DNA from: Gymnothorax reevesii | Taxonomy: Eukaryota; Chordata; Actinopteri; Anguilliformes; Muraenidae | NCBI GenBank assembly: GCA_029721435.1 | Contig: CM056583.1 | Coordinates: 45,475,120 to 45,539,119 of the forward strand | DNA length: 64,000 nt | Direction: 5' to 3' | Part shown: piece after piece, positions 22,238-32,383 of the stretch | How the letters are laid out: each line of letters begins with the position of its first letter | How positions within the stretch are numbered: position 1 is the stretch's first letter | Position numbers and translations under genes: made by a program | Notes under the pieces: generated by a model | The model's input: only the letters and a program-made list of their open reading frames with translations | Told to the model about the DNA's origin: nothing | The model's database searches: none

Positions 22238-22445
22238 CCCTTGTATGGTGTTTGGGTCTGTGGCACCAGTTTTCATCAAACCATGTTTGCTGTTCATATG
22301 ACTTGTAATTGGGATGAAATAAACATCTGTTGAGCATTTTAACATAAAACAACACAATCAAACAATTTTGAAAACCCAAAACTCTAGCGGGTCCCAGACC
22401 CATGAACACTGGCTGAGTAACAAAAATACTAACACCATACAAGGG
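22238..22445. mobile_element. piggyBac-type MITE with TTAA target duplications
   Basis: The element is 208 bp and flanked by TTAA (22234-22237 and 22446-22449). The ends are inverted: CCCTTGTATGGTGTTTGGGT on the left and ACACCATACAAGGG on the right. No coding capacity. TTAA duplication with CCC/GGG ends is characteristic of piggyBac-like transposons. Confidence 0.88.
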
Positions 22446-22479
22446 TTAAAAGACATTACACCACTTATGCAGACAGAGA

Positions 22480-22815
22480 AAAAAAGAGTTGTTAGACCCT
22501 TTTGGAAATGACTCACAGCAAGAAGGTTGTGGGTTCGAATCCGGCCTGGGGCCCTTCTGTGTGGAGTTTGCATGTTCTCCCCGTGTTCGCGTGGGTTTCC
22601 TCCGGGTACTTCGGTTTCCCCCACCGACAAAAACATGCCTCATAGGAACACTCCTACCAGTACCCCTGACCAAGGAACTGGCTTTAGAACTGGAGTTGGT
22701 CCCCGGGCGCTGCTCTGTGGCTGCCCACTGCTCCTAACTATAGGATGGGTCAAATGCAGAGGACAAATTAATAATAAAGTTCAATAAAGTATATCTTATC
22801 TTATCTTATCTTATA
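22480..22815 (+). mobile_element. tRNA-derived SINE with (TATCT)n tail
   Basis: A pol III B-box GGTTCGAATCC lies at about 22531-22541, following AAGGTTGTGG. The body has the fish SINE-type block TGTGGAGTTTGCATGTTCTC and GGGTTTCCTCCGGGTACTTC. The element ends in ATAATAAAGTTCAATAAAG and a (TATCT)n microsatellite at 22790-22814. The A-box region is degenerate. The overlapping open frames in both directions are shadows. Confidence 0.8.
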
Positions 22816-23264
22816 AATACACACCCACAATCACCCAGTGGTTATTGAGGCAAGCACAGAGGTTTCTACATTTGAAATATCTGGGAATTTGTTTACACGG
22901 CTACAGTGAACAATCCTGACCATGAGATTCATGAACTCTGTAACTGCACTGTGCAGAACCCCCTGCTATCAGCACATATTGAGTTGGTAATTTCCCAAAA
23001 AGTAGGGCATTAGCAGACAGCTTAAATAAGAATGGTCCTAGATAGCAGTGCACAAGTCACCCATTTCATTAACAAGGCACTGACTTTTTTGAATAAGCTT
23101 TCCCGCCTTTCTAGCAATTACCAACTGTATATTAATTTTTAGGTAATGTGGTTGTGAACAAACTGAATAACTAGAAAACAAATTGTGCGCATAGGACACC
23201 TATGCCCTCACCATTGTTAGGTGAAATTACTCTGAGTGTGATAGTTCAATAAAAAGCAAACTGT

Positions 23265-24140
23265 GTCCAAAAAAAAGTCACACAATCAAATAATTAGTTG
23301 GAACCCCTGTAGCTTTGATTACAGTGCAAATCAGTGGCATCATTGTTTCTACATATGTATAAACCCTCAGAACATTTATTTACAATCAGATTTCTGCCCA
23401 AGATTTTGTATTGATAACAGAATAGCTGGACCACTCTGTAGTTGCCTCCGGTATATCAATCCAGTAAAAGTGCATATCCTTACTGATTTAAAATGTAAAA
23501 AGCACCCAATTTTGAGATACCATATGGGATTTTTAGCCACTTTACGCATTTTAACCAATATAACACATCGGTCAGTGTCAGATATACCTAATATCAGTAT
23601 CTTAGGCAGAATTCGTCTGGCACTAAAAAAGCTTGTGATTTGAATCTCCCAGGGAAAATTACTTTCTCTGACATCACGTGCAGTTCCCGCAACCCATATC
23701 ATTCTGTTGATAGTGGATATACTCAGAGGTTGTGTTATTGTTTATTTTTTTATTTTGGGCGTTATTTGACGTATTTGGCTAGAATGAATGAGTACAGTAA
23801 ATGTTGTTTCGCTGCAATCTGTAAATGTTGGTGACCGCGCACTGATCCATGCAGGCACTGGGTCTCTCAGGGCCCTGGATATGGGGGAACCACAGGTGAC
23901 GTCCCAAATCTGGATCAATATGCTAAGGACTCCCTGGGGATTTTTCCAGACTCTTCTGGTAATTTTCAAAAATTGTTCTATACACGGACTATCCTTGGCA
24001 AAATAACCCTTAGGATTTGGTGTATAAAAGCACAATCTTTCAGACAAAAAAGGACAAATTTGGTCCAGGATATGCACTTTAAGGTCAGGACTTTGTGGTG
24101 GCCAACTTGAGTGGAGAATGATTCATCATACTTGTTTTTC
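23265..24140 (-). mobile_element. Very decayed Tc1-like relic (minus strand), with unclassified insert
   Basis: Parts at 23270-23400 (GTTGGAACCCCTGTAGCTTTGATTAC, given here only in part) and 24040-24110 (AAGGTCAGGACTTTGTGGTG followed by GCCAACTTGAGTGGAG) follow the plan of a Tc1 transposase gene read on minus. The middle (23420-24010) does not fit and is unclassified. Assignment is tentative and rests on two short blocks. Confidence 0.35.
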
Positions 24141-24568
24141 TCATGCCTTGTTTACTTTACTTGATGCAGGCCAATAACTTGCCTCTTCTGAAACACTGTA
24201 ACATCTTTTCTATCATCAAGGGATATGTCTTCTGACAATTGTTTGGGAAACAAGACCCTACATGCTTCATCAGAAAAGGTTAAAATATTTATTGCCAACT
24301 GAATCGCATTAATCGCTGCATTAATGATCCCATCATCGCATTTCTTGATTGAAATCCAAACGGCAGCTGTTGTTTTTTTTTGTTTTTTGGACAAGTCAAG
24401 TATGAAGTGCACATATTGGGGTCCCTAGAAGATATGCATGCTAGCACAATGAAATTTGTACATTGGTTTTTGAGGAAAAGTGGATACACAACATTCCCCA
24501 TCAGGCGGGACAGATGGACGTATGTTCAGATGAACATTGAGGGTAACCCTATATCGCCCCAGTCATGC

Positions 24569-25131
24569 ATACCAATCAGCCATTCACCACCAATAGGTGA
24601 AGCGAATTAGGCTGCAATGAATATTTTTCCCTCGAAGTTGATGTGTAGGAAGTAGGAAAAATGGGCAAGCATTAGGATGATAGTGACTTTGACCAAATTG
24701 TGGTGGCAAGACCTTTGGGTCGAAGCTGCTCCAAAACTCCTGCTCTTGTGGGATTTTCCCAGTCTGCAGTCATTAGTACCGACCAAGAATGGTCTAGAAA
24801 AAAATACTGGTGAGCTGGAGACTGGTTCACGGACGGCTTATTGATGCGTGTAGGGAGTGAAGTCTGGCCATATCATCCAATTTAACAGAAGAGCTATTCT
24901 AGTTCACATTGCTGAAAAAAAAATCACTCTGGTTCTCCATGGTTCTCCAAAAATCCATGGTTCACACCATGGATCACAATTTGTTGCAAATGGGTAGCTG
25001 CAGAATGGTAAGGATGCCCATTCTGACCCCTGTATGTCAGCAAAAGCACCTACGATGGGCACTTGAGCATCAGAATTAGACCACTGGGCAATAGAAGAAG
25101 GTGGCCTGGTATGATGAATCATGTTTTCTTT
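24569..25131 (+). mobile_element. Tc1-like transposon, 5' half (split element)
   Basis: The left end around ACCAATCAGCCATT matches the inverse of the right end at 32950-32965 (AATGTTACGACTGACTGGTGT, shown in part). From AAAAATGGGCAAGCATTAGG (24657) onward it follows the transposase N-terminal part, ending at GTATGATGAATCATGTTTTC and TTTTA, i.e. just after the first catalytic Asp (W-Y-D-E-S). The next base of the family pattern is found at 32384, so the element is split exactly between 25131 and 32384. Confidence 0.8.
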
Positions 25132-25165
25132 TATAACATAACATAAAATAACATAACATAACATC
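25132..25165 (+). repeat. (TAACA)n-type microsatellite at the split junction
   Basis: Imperfect TAACA/TAAAA repeats start directly at the break in the Tc1 element, grading into CACAACACAACGCAATACAA. This may be the tail of a retroposed repeat. Confidence 0.65.
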
Positions 25166-25930
25166 ACAACACAACGCAATACAATACGAGTGGCGAGAAC
25201 AGGCCATTCAGCTCAACTAGGCTGAGCGCCATTTTCTTATCACAAAGGTGAACCCAACACTTCAAATACTCAAGGACTAGATGTTATCCAGCACTATATC
25301 AAGCCTGAATTTGAAAACTTCTGCAGTTTCTACCTCAACAATATGGGCAGGCAAGCCATTTCCCTCCATGATCATTCTCTACCAGAGAAAATATTTCCTA
25401 ATATCCGTACCAAATTTGCCCTTGCTTACTTCCATTTATGACCCCAAGTTCTGCAAACAGAACTTAAGAAATCCTGCATTGTTAATTTTTTAATCATTTT
25501 AACATATTTAGCCACGTCAGAACAGGCTAAGCTGTTTCCATCCCACATTTTCTGCATTAACTTTTAATCACATTTGGCAAAAACCACCTCAAGCGAGCGT
25601 ATAAACTTTTATGCGACTTAGAGGACCTTTATTTACTTTTTGATGTTTCCATCAGCTTTTTCCAATGCAAAGTTTCAAAATGTGCATAAGAATAATGAGA
25701 TGGAAATGTGACAAGTGTCCTTAGATTAAGACCGAAGAGATTATTCAGCCTCTCCTAATAGATTTTGTCTTCTATATACCAGAAATGAACTTCGTAGCTC
25801 TTTTTTGAACTTTATAGAAAGGCTCTGGGCTGTCTTGAATCATGGTCCCCAAAGCTTCACACAATACTCTTAGTCTATATTTCAGGTTAAACACTACTCT
25901 CATCTAATGTGTATGTAAAGCCTTCAAAAT
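25166..25930 (+). repeat. Interspersed repeat of unknown class, interrupted by a MITE
   Basis: The text AGAACAGGCCATTCAGCTCA, then GCAGTTTCTACCTCAACAAT, ATTTCCTAATATCCGTACCA and later ATTATTCAGCCTCTCCTAAT resembles a widely dispersed non-coding vertebrate repeat I know only by pattern. Boundaries and class are uncertain. Confidence 0.45.
25534..25707. mobile_element. MITE with GTTTCCATC ends
   Basis: The left end GTTTCCATCCCACATTTTCT and right end ATAATGAGATGGAAA are inverted, and a second inner copy of GATGTTTCCATCAGC lies at 25641-25655. It interrupts the repeat 25166-25930. AT-rich, no coding capacity. Confidence 0.55.
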
Positions 25931-26028
25931 GTACATACAGTGTTTCAAAAACGATCTACAAGTGCCGTTAAATGACACTTTTTGTCTGTTCATGTAGAAG
26001 CTGGTTTTTTTAACGCAACCTGGTAACT

Positions 26029-26358
26029 ATGACATGTACGAGATTCGCGGAGGAAAGTAGCCTCACCTTACTATGGCGAGTGATTGGGAGCATGAGGAGG
26101 TGGCAAGAAACTGCAGAAATTTATGATGGGTCGCAACCATATAATTTCGAGCTGCTCAGGCTTGAGAGAGGGGAAGAAAATCCAACAAATGCTGGCCCTC
26201 AGAGACGGATTAATCCTTCAACGGAGGCGAATGAGTGGAGGGTTGGCGAGGTGTCCTGGAGAGTAGCTATACAGCAACTAGCGCTTGAGCTAATATCGTG
26301 TACGAACAGCAGTGAAAACCGTAACAACAACAACACATATTTTACGGTGTATGAATAA
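26029..26358 (+). CDS. Unidentified 109-codon frame, possible transposon remnant
   Basis: The frame includes EIYDGSQPYNFELLRLERG and later NAGPQRRINPSTEANEWR. A PYxFE-type motif is found in some zinc-binding modules of fish transposon proteins, but this is only a hint. No flanking ends were recognised and coding status is doubtful. Confidence 0.25.
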   Translation: MTCTRFAEESSLTLLWRVIGSMRRWQETAEIYDGSQPYNFELLRLERGEENPTNAGPQRRINPSTEANEWRVGEVSWRVAIQQLALELISCTNSSENRNNNNTYFTVYE

Positions 26359-26450
26359 CACTGAGTGAAGAATCCAATGTTTTCTGTACATCCAGCTGCT
26401 GTGATAATGTGATATGTTCAAATGAAGACATGGTCTAAACATGAGCTAAC

Positions 26451-27131
26451 TAGTGATGTGACATTTGAAGCGAGGCGCCGGAGCCTGTGTCGAGCAAATA
26501 GGGGCGTGCCATATGAAGCCCCGATTCGGGGCTTGCGTCGTTACTGGAAAAATCACATGACTGACGACAAACGAGGCCTCGGTTTGTGGAGGGTACGTCA
26601 TTGGTTCGTTCAAGGTATCGCCTCCTCATAAATAGACTTCGAATCTCGCGCCAAACTGAGGGTGTTGTCGGCGTTTGTATAAGATGGAGAGAGGTGTAGT
26701 ACATTGGAGAGTTGTAGTGAGTTGCATATTATTTTCCCCATTGTTGAACATTGACGTGAGAGTGTCAGTTATTTGGTTTTTTAAATAATGTCACTCATGT
26801 ATTTGTGCTTTGAATAAAAATTTAAAAAAGCAAAGTATTGTGATTGTTTCATTACTAGTTTAATTATGAACAAATATAGCTACTTGCACAATTATGTCCA
26901 TGTACTCACACATGCTAGAGAAATATATCCATTGTTCATTGTTACTGCACACCAAAGTTTTTCATACATTTCCGCTCAGGTCATGGTATTGTTCATTGAC
27001 TGTCATATGTTGTTTTGCCCAGCAGATGGCAGCATTCCATGTTTCATTGAGGCCTCGAGTACTGAACCTTTTGCTGAAGCAATGGGCTGGAAAGCCTCAG
27101 TGATTCATGAGACTTCATTTGACCATCACTA
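26451..27131. mobile_element. Non-autonomous hAT-type element
   Basis: The ends are inverted: TAGTGATGTGACATTTGAAG on the left, and on the right the inverse of TAGTGATGGTCAAATGAAGT. Flanking octamers GAGCTAAC and GTACTAGC agree at five of eight positions, consistent with a decayed 8-bp hAT target duplication. The interior has no transposase. A CG-rich segment near 26465-26620 includes GAGGCGCCGGAGCC and an inner palindrome CCCCGATTCGGGG. Confidence 0.7.
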
Positions 27132-27299
27132 GTACTAGCCAAATGATAACGAAGGCATCATGCTAGCTAGCCCAAGTGTAGCTTGCCAGTTCCCACCCCG
27201 CCTGTCAAAATGATGTTTGTTTTATCGGGGTTCTCCCTTCACCCTGACATTGTAAACATATCTGCTTGATTGTCCCATACTTCGATAGTCTGGTACTAG

Positions 27300-27730
27300 C
27301 TCTACAACATCTAAGGGCCAATTCATAGTCGACGCAAAGGCACGCAAAAGCGAACGCATCGAGACGCATCGCAACGCTTCACGACGCTATGGCCGCCATG
27401 ATGCGTTTGATTGTATAGTCTGATTTTTCAATACGCGACGCAGCAACGCATGTAATACCATCCGTCTCCAACGCGGGTGGTAATGTATTTCTAGCTTGCC
27501 TCACATTCTCAAAGAGCAATGCATTTACGATACCATCGGAGGCTGGCAGTCTGTTGCAAACTCCCAATGTTTAGACCTGTCGCGTGGTCCTCTATGAGCC
27601 TGACCCAAATATCCTTATCAGCAAAAATGAAAGACTTCATGAATTTCCAGCACGTTAAGATTTTTGTTCAAATAGAGTGTTATACCCCCTCCCGTCCGAC
27701 TGGTTTTATTCTTCCTAATGAGTTTGTAAC
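27300..27730. mobile_element. Possible Harbinger-type fragment rich in GACGC motifs
   Basis: It begins GGGCCAATTCATAGTCGACG and has repeated AACGC/GACGC words (27340-27470), as in some fish Harbinger MITE ends. No matching right end was found. A minus frame at 27379-27567 has no recognised domain. Confidence 0.3.
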
Positions 27731-27736
27731 CCTCTA

Positions 27737-27873
27737 CACTGCCCATCCAAAAAATAAATAAATAAATAACAAATCAGCTTTTCAATATAAATAAACAAAC
27801 ACTATGATTGTATCATTATTGAAGCGATTAATGTGTTTCAGGTAACAATAATTATTTTAACCCGACTCATGAA
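27737..27873 (+). mobile_element. Tc1-like element (CACTGCC ends), left part
   Basis: TA at 27735-27736 is followed by CACTGCCCATCCAAAAAATA. The segment to 27873 (GTGTTTCAGGTAACAATAAT, TTTAACCCGACTCATGAA) fits the family's 5' region. The copy is interrupted by the outer Harbinger (27874-31168) and resumes at 31169. Confidence 0.7.
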
Positions 27874-27925
27874 GGGGTCTATTCTCCCATTAGCGCGTAA
27901 GTCCTTTTTTACGCGCTTCGAGTTA

Positions 27926-28602
27926 CGGTGAGGCCCCACTACACACGGAAAATCCGGATGTTATCCGCATCCGCACCTCCCTGCGGAACTGCTCGTTTAT
28001 GGGCGTTTCTGACTTGCTGGCTTGTGAGCGCGTCGGACATTGTGTGATCAAATAGAATCCATCCCCGCTAAATTTTGATTTTTCTGCTGTTATGAGTACA
28101 AATCAATTTTCGTACAAACATCTCTCTGCCATGGATCGTCGAAAGAAGAATCTGGCTGCGATTTTGCTGTTGTATCGTAGATACAACCGCCATCGCCACC
28201 GCCGTTTTTGAGTTCATCCCATCCTGCAACGCCGAAAAAATTATGGGGAATATCATCGGCTCCTATCAGAGCTCCGTTTGGAAACAGCACTCTTCAAGCA
28301 GTACTTTCGACTGGACAGGTCCCAGTTCAGCTTCTTGTTCGTCCTTGTCAAAACAGGAAGATCTGCTTGCTCTGGAAGTTTTTCGGACGAAAGAGATTGG
28401 CTCCCAGGTTGCGGGCACCGTATTCATTTCCATATGGCTAGAAAATTTCATCATTGTCCCCTCCCACTTTCCCGCACGGATGCCCGGATCGTATCGGATG
28501 GTATCCCAGAATACATCGCGCACCAAAACGCACGCATGCCATAGAAAATGAATGGGATGCGGAGGAGGGCGGAGATTTTCCGTGTGTAGTGGGGCCTCAC
28601 CG
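27926..28602 (+). mobile_element. Inner Harbinger element with TTA target duplication
   Basis: TTA lies at 27923-27925 and 28603-28605. The ends are CGGTGAGGCCCCACTACACA and its inverse, with inverted repeats of about 32 bp reaching GGAAAATC. At 677 bp it is internally deleted, retaining only the N-terminal transposase part on + strand. Nested in the outer Harbinger. Confidence 0.9.
28131..28544 (+). pseudogene. Harbinger transposase N-terminal fragment (inner element)
   Basis: The frame from ATG 28131 reads AAILLLYRRYNRHRHRRF, stop (TGA, where Trp is expected), then VHPILQRRKNYGEYHRLLSE and FKQYFRLDRSQFSFL. This follows the N-terminal region of HARBI1/PIF-type nucleases before the DDE core. 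The catalytic domain is absent and the frame ends at TAG 28542-28544. Clearly defective. Confidence 0.75.
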
Positions 28603-28979
28603 TTAAGCGCGTTTGAGTTACGCGTATTCTCCCCTACTCGCTTCGATCACGCCCACAGCGCTTAACTTCAGAATGTAGGCGGCCTTATGAAAGAGGTGTG
28701 ACTGATCCAAAAGAGAGGCAGACTCTGTACAAAGCTCATTGATTATGGCTATCAGGAAAACATGGAAAAAGGATTTTCTGATTAACCATGAAAACGCATT
28801 TGTGGTCCATGGAAAACGCAAACAAGACTTTAAATTTGAATATCGTCGGCCTGCTGATAAAACCTCGTATCTCCAAACTGATAAGAAACGAAAACTCGTA
28901 TGTCCACTATTCTTACATGCAAAATTAAACATTTTTATTTTAAAGTATATTTATCCATTTTTATATTATTATAACTATT

Positions 28980-29250
28980 ATTATTTTTTTTTTTTTTTAA
29001 TTTTCCTGTGAAGTTATTCATTGTGAAGATACGAGGTTTTATATGCCGCTGTAATGGTAGGCTGTACCAATTACAAGACGTAATTCAGACATCTCTTTAT
29101 TTATCCCCCGCCGCGCGATTAGCGCGAAGCGGTGGATATAGCATTGGGCTCCGTCCGTACGGACAGATAAAATTGCGGCGGCAGGGGATATGTTAGTGAC
29201 AAACACTTGTTATTTCTTACTCTAGCCACCATGGCATTAAAGCTATGCAT
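28980..29250. other. GC-rich GGATATAGCATTGGGCTCCG repeat-like segment within the outer Harbinger
   Basis: A compact CG-rich block (29105-29195) with CCCCCGCCGCGCGATTAGCG and TCCGTCCGTACGGACAGATA stands out from the AT-rich surroundings. It contains the palindrome TCCGTACGGA and resembles repeat motifs seen near some tandem arrays in aquatic animals. Function unknown. Confidence 0.35.
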
Positions 29251-29967
29251 ACAAACAAATTGCCGCGATAATGAAATAATAAATAAAGAATTTAGCGCTT
29301 CTCAATCAGCGTAATCAGATCATTGAAAATGTGCCCCTCCTACACCAGCCTGTTTGTTCCGTGGAAGACAGGGAAGAAGACAAAGGGAACATTCTAGTCA
29401 CACAAAGACAATCAAAGACAGTTTATATGATCTCATTTAGAAATTGCGCACTTGAAAACTACTCCGATGTCATGTTTGCAACTAAAGGACATGGAAACGC
29501 TTGAACAAGGATTCTTACCCCGCACGCGGTCATCTCCCCGCCCCGAAACCGCCTCAGTAAGGACGGAATTCCATATCCATAGCCTATCATCCTATTTGAT
29601 TTGAGCGACACATTCACTTGAACTTTTGCCTAATACTTTATTATAATCAATTATCCCATTTACTGATAATGATTCTTCCCATGTCGGCTATTCTTTAAAG
29701 GCTAAAATTGATTAACAAATGGATAGTGCTCTGGTATTTGCCAGGGTAGGGCTCAATCTAGAGTAGCCTATTGAATAATATCTTTATTCACACATTAAAT
29801 TACACAGTATTACCAATGGTAAAACATTACTAGCACTCGATTTAGTTAATGCAGATATCCTCAATTAGAAAATCAATCCCCTCGCTCGTGAGAATATCAC
29901 AACTTTTTAGATTATCACGAACATATAGGGCAGTCGCATTTGTTAATAGAACATGGAAGACAATGAT

Positions 29968-30354
29968 GGCGACGTCGAGCCAAAGCCGAAAACCAAATTT
30001 CACAGATGTTGGTGTTGTATGGCAAGCAAGCAATGAAGGCTGATCCGAGGAATTAAGCTGCGAATCGTTCTGGATGTGGCTTCGGTGGGGAGATGTAAGC
30101 GCAGTATCCCCGATTTAAAGCATAAATGGAGAGATCTGCGGGGCGCTGTAAAAGCCAGGTTCTCTGCACACCGGAGAACTGTACACGCAACAGGTGGTGG
30201 GCAACCATCATCCCCTGTGCATTTCACTGCACAGGAGGAGGGGATGGCATCTACTCTTTCTGCAGTGGAAGTGCATGGAGAAGAACTTGAAGCGCCAACG
30301 AACTGCGTCAGACACGCAGACACGCACTGTATGACATCACCAGCCACTCTCTGA
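29968..30354 (+). pseudogene. Harbinger-associated Myb/SANT-like protein remnant
   Basis: Harbinger elements carry a second gene for a Myb-like DNA-binding protein that helps bring the transposase to the element's ends. Here MATSSQSRKPNFTD begins at about 29968, then a deletion or frame change. Further on CKRSIPDLKHKWRDLRGAVK and HATGGGQPSSPVHFTAQEEG match the third helix and linker of such proteins. The stop is near 30354. About half of the helix-turn-helix is missing, so it is non-functional. Confidence 0.75.
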
Positions 30355-30640
30355 AACGACCCAGATGCCAGGAGCGACAGCGCAGTTCTGACGTTGATGA
30401 CCACGGGTATGTTTTGTGGATAATTGCTGCGGCTGGACAGTTGCTCATCCAGAAGTCGGCAAAGATAGATGATTGCCTCATGCACGGTCCAGGCGAAAGC
30501 GCTGGATTGTTTGTCCCAGGATGTCCAAACGAAGCCGATATATCAGTGTTCGTCTTCGAGCTCGGCGCGCTCCTCTTACTCTTTCCCAATCACGCAAGAG
30601 TGCAAGCAAATGCAGGACTGGCATTTTGGCTTTAGATTTT
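30310..30640 (-). pseudogene. Harbinger transposase N-terminal fragment (outer element)
   Basis: On the minus strand one frame reads RGARRARRRTLIYRLRLDIL and IQRFRLDRA. After a frame change INVRTALSLLASGSFQRVAG and DVIQCVSACLTQF follow. This is the hallmark segment (AL..LATGSFQ..VGD) preceding the DDE core of HARBI1-like transposases. The catalytic core is deleted. Its 3' side overlaps the end of the + strand Myb-like remnant, meaning the deletion fused the tails of two convergent genes. Confidence 0.72.
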
Positions 30641-31168
30641 GAGGGCATGGTAGAATGATGGTCTTATGTATACTCGTATTAATTAATTGTTTTGCGTTTG
30701 TAATTTAACTGATTGGAGAAGAGGCTGATGCGTGATATCGTTGATGATTTCGTTTGATAAATTATCATGGCTTTGAGAAATGTAGTTTAGAAATAAGGAA
30801 GAACAATCGAATATTAAATGTCTCAACCTTTACCATGTTAAATAAAATAAAAATAATGTAATAATTCGGCCTATAACCGACATCAAACGCAATATTCAAT
30901 TTCGCCTAATGTTGGCGCTTGACCTTAATACAGCCCTCAAAAGCGCTTAACAGAAAAAGCGCGTAAGCCAGGGGGAGAATACACGTAAGTGTTATTTGCA
31001 TGAGAAACGCCCGGAAACGCCCCGATTTTGGCCTTGCTCCGCCCCAAGCGCGTAACTGCCTTCAAGACGCGTAATGCGCAGACTTAAGTCGAGGGGAGAA
31101 TACGCGTAGGCTGAAAAGCGCGTAGCTACGCGCTTTTTTCGACTTAATCGCATGGGAGAATAGACCCC

Positions 31169-31576
31169 GAAGTGCGTAACTTTGCGTTTCTTTAAAAAAA
31201 ATCATGTCAGCAGGTGTATTCCTTAGTGGTGGAAGATGTTACAATATTTCAGAAGTTATTGGCTCACATCAAGAAAACAATGAATGAGGAAAACAAGCAC
31301 GAGGAAACACTTTCACACATGAATTTGCCACCATGAAGTCCTGACCTTAACCACATTGAAATTTATTGGAAGGTGCTGGAGAAGACGAGGGAGTGATTCA
31401 ATCGTCTCGTTGTGAAGACAAGTTCTTGAGCTGAAAAAGGCGACTGTTATTGAAAATAAATGTTCTATTGTTGCGTGTAGCTGTAAAAACAATGACAACG
31501 AATTTGCAGTGCAAGAAGCCATAGGGTTTTCAACTAAATACTTGAGTTTGTGACTTTTTTTTTTGGATAGGCAGTG
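31169..31576 (+). pseudogene. Tc1-like element (CACTGCC ends), right part with transposase C-terminus
   Basis: A frame near 31328-31400 reads PP, stop, SPDLNHIEIYWKVLEKTRE, the C-terminal Tc1 block with SPDLNPIE decayed. The right end GGATAGGCAGTG (31565-31576) is the inverse of CACTGCCCATCC at 27737. The middle of the transposase is absent, so the Tc1 was already deleted or lost sequence on Harbinger insertion. The right TA is mutated (AATA). Confidence 0.7.
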
Positions 31577-31699
31577 AATATTGTATCCATCTCCATCCTC
31601 ATTGCCAAGCCACGTCTTTGTGACACTAATTATGCCATAACGCCCGCTAATCGTAACAACCTCAAGTTCTGAGACTTTACAGTATTTCCTCTGCTTCTA

Positions 31700-32383
31700 G
31701 CATTTTAACATATATTCAGGCTATTACTTCTGCACCGACTCACTTGTTCTCCAGCTTTGTGCTGCTCCAAACCACTTACTTTGCTATTTTGCATTAAAAA
31801 GATCCTCAGTCACCGCTGCATGTAGCCCTTTCAGCTTCCATAAGGCCTGTCTGAATCACCCTCCAACCTCCCTGCCCCCCAAGTGGCAAGATTAAATAAG
31901 CCTGTGCTTCCCTCAACATATGCTGGCCCAATGGAAAGGCACCCATCCATTTCAGGTGTAGCCTGCCAGGCTTGTATAAGTCACGCCTGTCCCAAAAGAT
32001 GTTACAGTGCCCCATAAACCTGTACCCCTCTTTCCTATACCAGGTTCGTAGCCACGTGTTAAACTTGCTTCCCTCTGCTTGCACATGGTACAGGTAGAAT
32101 CACAGAAGACACAACCATGGAGGATCTGCCCCCAGTTGCTTCTGCTAATTCAATAAATTTGTGTTGCAATTTATCAAACCTCAAACCTGCCCTTACTTAT
32201 GAGCTTGGTCCCAACGCCGACTATGACTACTTGATCCCTCCCTGCTCTGGTCAGGACCTCATTCGCACGCTCCAGAAGGTCTCCTACCTGGGCACCAGGC
32301 AGGCAACAAACTGTATAAGACTCCTTGTCGCATCAATAGATTGTGCTGTCTACCCCTCTAATAAATGAGACCCTACTCATAAT
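31700..32383 (-). pseudogene. LINE ORF1 esterase-domain fragment (minus strand)
   Basis: CR1/L2-type LINEs of fish encode an ORF1 protein with an SGNH-type esterase domain. On minus, VVSSVILPVPCASRGKQV (about 32100) leads by frame change into FNTWLRTWYRKEGYRFMGH and FWDRRDLYKPGRLHLKWMG (frame 31806-32084). This is the C-terminal half with the conserved D-x-x-H-like block (DLY..GRLHL); the catalytic Asp position is not intact here. Truncated and frameshifted. It lies directly against the 3' half of the split Tc1. Confidence 0.6.

Larger units (their letters stand above)
27874..31168. mobile_element. Outer Harbinger (PIF-like) element with Myb-like and transposase remnants
   Basis: Inverted ends are GGGGTCTATTCTCCCATTAG at 27874 and, at the right, the inverse of GGGGTCTATTCTCCCATGCG ending 31168. 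GAA flanks both sides (27871-27873, 31169-31171) as a 3-bp duplication. Subterminal regions are rich in GCGCGTAA words on both sides. Inside are a + strand Myb-like gene remnant (29968-30354) and a minus-strand transposase remnant (30310-30640), the two genes typical of Harbinger. It has taken a second Harbinger insertion at 27926-28602. Confidence 0.85.

Noticed and set aside
22520..22545. GGTTCGAATCC could indicate a tRNA gene
   Set aside because: No cloverleaf or proper A-box; the B-box is followed by a SINE body and microsatellite tail, so it is a SINE promoter.
22446..22673. Arg-rich minus frame with GGGNRSTRRKPTRTRG
   Set aside because: It is the antisense of the SINE body; such frames appear in every copy of this repeat.
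30000..30485. 161-codon minus frame taken as one gene
   Set aside because: Only its first part (upstream of about 30310) is transposase-like; the rest is antisense to the Myb-like remnant after a deletion.
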